A stretch of DNA of 7,861 nucleotides. Origin: Bacillota bacterium. Lineage in GTDB: Bacteria; Bacillota; Clostridia; Christensenellales; UBA1242. Numbering within the stretch: position 1 is the first letter of the stretch; each line of letters starts with the position of its first letter. The notes below the pieces were generated by a model that was not told the DNA's origin, did not search any database, and saw nothing but the letters and a program-made list of their open reading frames with translations. Positions 3,921 through 7,861 of this stretch are shown in pieces. A program made the translations under genes and the position numbers. The stretch is taken from contig WQSK01000046.1 in assembly GCA_009787915.1 (NCBI GenBank), positions 1-7,861 on the forward strand. Reading direction: 5' to 3'.

Positions 3921-5795
3921 ATGGGCAGCGGAATTCCAACTGTAGAACTCATCATAGTCCTTATCATTGCCGTACCGTTGGGGGCGATTTTGTTGTGGTG
4001 GGCAGGCTTTTTTGGAAGCAGTGGAAAGACCAAAACCGTATCACAATTTTATTCAAACCGCTGGATGACAAAAAGCGAAGTCGACCGAATCTATTTGTCT
4101 ACGTCAATTAACAATTTGCGAACCCTAAAGGAAACAGGGATGTTGGTTCGGTTCGAGGCCCAAGGTCGCGACGTGCGTATAAACATGGGCGGGAAAAAAC
4201 ACGACTATCACAGTATCATTTTGGGGACAACAGGTTCTGGTAAAACCCAAGGTTTCGTTTTGCCGTACGTCTATACATTGGGGCACAGCGGTCACAAACC
4301 AAACATGGTCATCACCGACCCCAAAGGCGAGATTTACAACTATATGGCGGAAACCCTCCGTCGTCAAGGCTACGATGTTCAGGTTTTGAACCTAACCCAC
4401 CCGTCGATGTCAAGCCGTTGGAATCCGTTGGAGCACTCTTGGGATGTTTTCCACCGCGCACATCAATTAGAGCGTGAACTTAAAAAACATATCAACGTTG
4501 AACCAAAGTCTTTGAACCTAAGGATTAAGGCTTCCGAGTATCCGAACGAGTGGTACGAATTTGACAAGATTGCTTGGCCAACATATGCCATGGCCGATAA
4601 CGCAAGAAAAACATTAAAGCAAAGACTCTTGGCAGATGCCGCGTCTGAAATCAAAGATATTTGTGCCGCACTTTGTCCAATTACAAAAGAGGACGACCCG
4701 ACATGGGAGGAGGGTGCACGCGACCTTATTCAAGGTACGGTTTTGGCTATGTTAGAGGACAGTTTGAACCCAAACCTTGGTATGACAAAAGAAAAGTTTA
4801 ACTTTTACAACGTGTTTAAATTATTGGGTACAAGGAATACAGGGGGAGAGGCGTTTAAAACAATCAAGGAATACTTCCAAGGTCGCGACCGTTTGAGCCA
4901 AGCAACAGAACTTGCCAGTGCCGTTGTTTCTAACGCGGAAAAAACTATGCAGAACTATTTTGGTATTGTTACGCAAAAACTGACTATGTTTTCTGACCAA
5001 GGTATTTGCCTTATGACAAGCGGTACAGACATCAATTTTGAGGGCTTTGCAAAAAAGCCGACGGTATTGTTTTTGATTATCCCTGACCAAATCAAAACTC
5101 GACACACTTTGGCGACACTTTGTGTATCTCAGATGTACAAAACCCTCGTCAATGTGGCAAACGATTTGGGCGGAAAGTTGCCATGGACGACATACTTTAT
5201 TTTGGACGAGTTCGGTAACATGCCAAAACTGAACGACTTTGCAACAATGGTCACGGTTTCTAGGTCGCGTGGGATTCGTTTGAACCTTATTTTGCAAGAT
5301 TACAAACAACTTGAAACTGTGTATGGACCAAACGATGCAATCACAATCCGAAACAACTGTAACTTTCAAATCTTTATCGGGGTAAACGATATGGATACCC
5401 GTAAAATCTTCAGTGACCTGATGGGGGAGATGGAAATAGAAACCGAAACCGAGAGTGTCACAAAAACAACAGGTAAAGCCGCGAAAGATGACAGCGAGTC
5501 AGGGAGCAAGTCCTATAACAAAAACAAGGTTTCACGCCCATTGTTGCCGCCGAACGAACTTTTGGATATGCAACCAGGTACAATTTATGTGTACTGTTTT
5601 GGAGAGCACCCACTCCGCAGTAAAGTCACGCCGTTTTGGCAATGCGCACAAAACAACCTCATCCGTATTTATAAAGAACCAGAAAATTTTGGCGAGGACA
5701 GATACTTTGACGAAGAAAAGGTTTTCTATGATGCCGCGCGCAGAAACAACACGGTTCTTAATCAAAAGAAAAACACCGACTATCTTGATTGGTAG
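3921..5795 (+). CDS. VirD4/TraG-type type IV coupling ATPase
   Basis: The product is 624 aa, normal for the VirD4/TraG/TraD coupling-protein family. These are hexameric inner-membrane ATPases that pick substrates (relaxase-DNA or effectors) and hand them to a type IV secretion channel. One N-terminal membrane helix is seen at about 8-32, where many relatives have two. Walker A is G-T-T-G-S-G-K-T (102-109), the TraG-typical T-D-P-K-G-E lies at 132-137, Walker B is F-I-L-D-E-F-G-N with D429/E430, and the L-Q-D-Y-K-Q-L segment with Q459 follows. All nucleotide-binding residues are present, so it should be active. A Ser/Lys/Thr-rich insert (about 510-540) follows the ATPase core. ATG 3921 directly follows the promoter. 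The upstream pilin-like genes and the downstream unknown genes probably belong to the same apparatus; no relaxase or VirB4 is visible. Confidence 0.95.
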   Translation: MGSGIPTVELIIVLIIAVPLGAILLWWAGFFGSSGKTKTVSQFYSNRWMTKSEVDRIYLSTSINNLRTLKETGMLVRFEAQGRDVRINMGGKKHDYHSIILGTTGSGKTQGFVLPYVYTLGHSGHKPNMVITDPKGEIYNYMAETLRRQGYDVQVLNLTHPSMSSRWNPLEHSWDVFHRAHQLERELKKHINVEPKSLNLRIKASEYPNEWYEFDKIAWPTYAMADNARKTLKQRLLADAASEIKDICAALCPITKEDDPTWEEGARDLIQGTVLAMLEDSLNPNLGMTKEKFNFYNVFKLLGTRNTGGEAFKTIKEYFQGRDRLSQATELASAVVSNAEKTMQNYFGIVTQKLTMFSDQGICLMTSGTDINFEGFAKKPTVLFLIIPDQIKTRHTLATLCVSQMYKTLVNVANDLGGKLPWTTYFILDEFGNMPKLNDFATMVTVSRSRGIRLNLILQDYKQLETVYGPNDAITIRNNCNFQIFIGVNDMDTRKIFSDLMGEMEIETETESVTKTTGKAAKDDSESGSKSYNKNKVSRPLLPPNELLDMQPGTIYVYCFGEHPLRSKVTPFWQCAQNNLIRIYKEPENFGEDRYFDEEKVFYDAARRNNTVLNQKKNTDYLDW

Positions 5796-5797
5796 TA

Positions 5798-5826
5798 TTG
5801 ACTTTTCTTTTATTCTGTGGTACATT
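5798..5826 (+). promoter_or_regulatory. Promoter of 266-aa protein gene
   Basis: TTGACT (5798-5803), an exact 17-bp spacer and TACATT (5821-5826). It begins two bases after the stop of the coupling-protein gene. Seven bases separate the -10 box from ATG 5834, again predicting a leaderless RNA. Confidence 0.7.
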
Positions 5827-5833
5827 AAACACA

Positions 5834-6634
5834 ATGATTACAAAAGTTATAGTCGATGAGAATGGCAAAGTGCTTGAACTGCCAAACGGTTTTTACCTCC
5901 CCGAAGGAGGCGGAGCGATTCAGAGAGTCAAACCTGTTTACCAAGAGGAGTACTCTGCAACGGTTGCTTATACCGCCGACATGGGTATTATGGGAACCGA
6001 GGAACACCCTGGGCGACTAGACCCTACAAAGTCAATTTTGTTCCTTGACGAAATCGACAAATTGGACCCTGCGCTTATTTCATTTTTGGAACAAATTTCT
6101 TCGGACACCGAAGGACTTGAAAAACATTTTGGGTTTAAGAATAAAGCCACGCTTCTGAAATACGGGGAACGTGATGGTGGGGTTGGTTATCCTGTTGTAG
6201 ATTACAGTGGTATGGTTAAACTTTATCCCGAATGGTTCGCCATTGATACGAGCAGGATTATAACCAATTTTAACGAACTTCCAGAAGAAAAGGGTCTTTT
6301 AAGTGAGTTGTTGCAAAAACCGAACTCTCATATTGAAGGGGCCCGAAGTTGGATAGGCGAGCCAACGACTTTTGAAAGAGTTATGGACGAAGAAAAAACC
6401 GAAAGGGCAAGGGAAACTGCCCTAAGAAGTTTGGACGGATGCTATAGAGGAACAGAGAGAAAGCGTGGGTGTGAATTGAAAGAACTTTTCAAAGAATCGG
6501 AACTTGTACGCACCGTTGGCGGGTTGGTGTATCTCAGACGAGGTAGAAAAGTTGTACATCCAAACGAGTTACCAAAACTTAAAACCCAAAAAATCCTTAC
6601 AATAAGCGAACGGGAAGATTTGTTCAGGGTATAA
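5834..6634 (+). CDS. Unrecognised soluble protein with Walker-B-like motif
   Basis: The product is 266 aa from ATG 5834. The frame is open to 5789, but those codons cover the promoter and part of the preceding gene's end, so the later ATG is chosen. No membrane helix or signal peptide is seen. Residues 67-77 (S-I-L-F-L-D-E-I-D-K-L) look like an AAA+ Walker B segment (D72/E73), but no G-x4-G-K-T/S P-loop exists anywhere in the protein, so ATPase activity is not supported. The C-terminal third (about 180-266) is rich in Arg, Lys and Glu and probably helical. It sits between a VirD4-type ATPase and a large secreted protein, so a cytoplasmic accessory or adaptor of the secretion locus is possible. 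No family is recognised. Confidence 0.8.
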   Translation: MITKVIVDENGKVLELPNGFYLPEGGGAIQRVKPVYQEEYSATVAYTADMGIMGTEEHPGRLDPTKSILFLDEIDKLDPALISFLEQISSDTEGLEKHFGFKNKATLLKYGERDGGVGYPVVDYSGMVKLYPEWFAIDTSRIITNFNELPEEKGLLSELLQKPNSHIEGARSWIGEPTTFERVMDEEKTERARETALRSLDGCYRGTERKRGCELKELFKESELVRTVGGLVYLRRGRKVVHPNELPKLKTQKILTISEREDLFRV

Positions 6635-6641
6635 AATTTAT

Positions 6642-6670
6642 TTGCTTTCCTGGTTTTAATAATATACAAT
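6642..6670 (+). promoter_or_regulatory. Promoter of the large envelope protein gene
   Basis: TTGCTT (6642-6647), an exact 17-bp spacer and TACAAT (6665-6670), starting seven bases after the previous stop. Unlike the three promoters before it, this one leaves a leader of about 34 nt. That leader holds a small AAGG/CCTT hairpin (6683-6696) and only a weak AGG (6698-6700) ten bases before ATG 6711. Confidence 0.65.
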
Positions 6671-6710
6671 TACAAATACTTGAAGGTGGGAGCCTTTAGG
6701 TAAAGAACTA

Positions 6711-7861
6711 ATGAGAAAACGATTCATTGGGGGAAGTTTTGTCGTTGTACTTGCTGTGGCAATAGTTTGCCTCGCGATTTTTTTGCCTACAACAAAGCCC
6801 CCGACAGCCACGGTTCGTGCTCATGTGCCTGGATTTACTTATCTCGTGTCCGAAGACGGATATAACACGGGGCAAATTGATTTTCGTGGCGCCCTATTTG
6901 AAATGCGTGTACGCTCTGGTGCAGATGTACGGCCTATCCCCGCACCGACCGAAGCCGACCCCGACGCAACGGTTAATGTTCCATGTTGGGATGTGATTTC
7001 GGCACCTGCTTTTGGTGAACCAGATAGGCGAATCCCAAAGCCCGTATTTACGGATGAACAAATGGGGCGTATCCCTGGGGTAATGGCCACATTTGACAGA
7101 GAGTTCCTCGGATTTATTGTTTTGGATGATACACATACATTAAACAGACGTGATGCCATATTTATGTCTATTGGCAGTATATCAGATATTAGACACGCAC
7201 GATATATATTTTCAAACAGCGACAGTTATCAATTTTATCCTTCCTATGATGCCCCTGCCTGGAATCCTGACTTTGTTGCCGTAAACCACGCGTTTGCAAA
7301 TAGAAACAGATTGATTGCAAGCGAGGGGCAAGTTTTTGGTGCTTTTGACAGACCAGGCTTGCACCAGTTCAGTATCTTTGCAACAATCGGCGGCATACCT
7401 GCCAGCATGAACTTTGCATTTTTCATTGTTAACGCATCAGAGTATGTCGGTTTGAACAGACCAATCTTGACCTATGTTAATACGGCTGGTCAGGAAGTAG
7501 CATACGACTGGGTTGATTCGGTCGGCGAACGCGCATTTTTTAATTTCGAGCGTGAACGTCCTTTCCTAAGATTCCACCGCGACAAGTTTGACGTCCAAGT
7601 AGATGCACGCAGTGCACAGGGTGCGCCTATTGATGCCACCGATTTTGCTGAAACCAACAGGACGGACTTTGATGAAAACCATCCTGCTTTTGCGGCCAGT
7701 CAGCCAATGGACATATTTGGAAACTTTGGTTACGGAATTAATTTAGGTGACCCAAACGTTTTTGCGTTCAACAGAAACCACCCATTGTACGGTTATATAA
7801 GGTATGACTTTGACCGCATCGGTTCGTTTACTATGACATCAAGGATTATCGCAAACACGAA
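6711..7861 (+). CDS. Large membrane-anchored extracellular protein, 3' end missing
   Basis: The frame is open without a stop from ATG 6711 to the window end, giving at least 383 residues. A basic start (M-R-K-R) and one hydrophobic segment (about 6-26) form a signal peptide or signal anchor. Cys20 is not in a good lipobox because Val precedes it. A Pro/Thr-rich stretch (26-34) leads to a long domain region with many Phe, Asp, Asn and aromatic residues, few Lys and only one Cys (in N-V-P-C-W-D, near 92), typical of exported beta-rich proteins. Later parts such as H-Q-F-S-I-F-A-T-I-G-G resemble beta-sandwich strands. No enzyme motif or sortase signal is visible in the part present. Next to a VirD4-type ATPase, it may be a surface component or adhesin of the apparatus, but this rests only on position. 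Confidence 0.85.
   Translation, partial: MRKRFIGGSFVVVLAVAIVCLAIFLPTTKPPTATVRAHVPGFTYLVSEDGYNTGQIDFRGALFEMRVRSGADVRPIPAPTEADPDATVNVPCWDVISAPAFGEPDRRIPKPVFTDEQMGRIPGVMATFDREFLGFIVLDDTHTLNRRDAIFMSIGSISDIRHARYIFSNSDSYQFYPSYDAPAWNPDFVAVNHAFANRNRLIASEGQVFGAFDRPGLHQFSIFATIGGIPASMNFAFFIVNASEYVGLNRPILTYVNTAGQEVAYDWVDSVGERAFFNFERERPFLRFHRDKFDVQVDARSAQGAPIDATDFAETNRTDFDENHPAFAASQPMDIFGNFGYGINLGDPNVFAFNRNHPLYGYIRYDFDRIGSFTMTSRIIANT

Noticed and set aside
4821..5369. Long minus-strand open frame (182 codons) inside the coupling-protein gene
   Set aside because: It is antisense to a clearly conserved ATPase region including Walker B and is explained by codon bias of that gene.

Overview
The window looks like chromosomal or integrated-element DNA of a moderate-GC bacterium, most likely of the Bacillota (Clostridia-like) or a relative. 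The basis is AAGGAGG-type ribosome sites, sigma-A-like TTGACA/TATAAT promoters, short U-tailed terminators and a standard code with TGA used as stop. This placement is an inference; no rRNA or marker gene is present.

Left part (1-1428). A 196-bp MITE-like inverted repeat (44-239) is followed by a GTG-started protein with two zinc-ribbon repeats and a very acidic tail (290-724). A bidirectional terminator (723-751) is shared with a convergent minus-strand pair of tiny Cys/His-rich proteins (1290-1039, then 1025-750), which are probably metal-binding or coat-like.

Centre (1429-3880). Three paralogous small membrane proteins follow (181, 200 and 234 aa). Each is an internal tandem duplication of a two-helix unit with a charged K-A/E-D-D/E-x-x-R-x-x-A-K-x-Q-L loop, resembling the type IV secretion pilin (VirB2/TrbC-like) fold. 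The middle paralog carries its own promoter and terminator. It lies between two inverted copies of a ~81-bp hairpin-rich repeat (2050-2130 and 2965-3046), so it is a potentially invertible or mobile cassette. The third paralog starts with an 11-proline tract.

Right part (3885-7861). A VirD4/TraG-type coupling ATPase (3921-5795) has clear Walker A and B motifs. It is followed by an unrecognised 266-aa soluble protein (5834-6634) and the 5' part of a large membrane-anchored, probably extracellular protein (6711 to beyond the window end). Together with the pilin-like proteins these suggest the substrate-recruitment and envelope end of a type IV secretion or conjugation locus. No relaxase, VirB4 ATPase or VirB6 lies inside the window.

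A recurring theme is that four genes (290, 3176, 3921, 5834) have a -10 element ending only 5-7 nt before the start codon and lack a Shine-Dalgarno site, so they are probably transcribed as leaderless mRNAs. Others (the first two pilin-like genes and the minus-strand pair) use strong SD sites. In the right-hand block nearly every gene has its own promoter starting within a few bases of the preceding stop codon.
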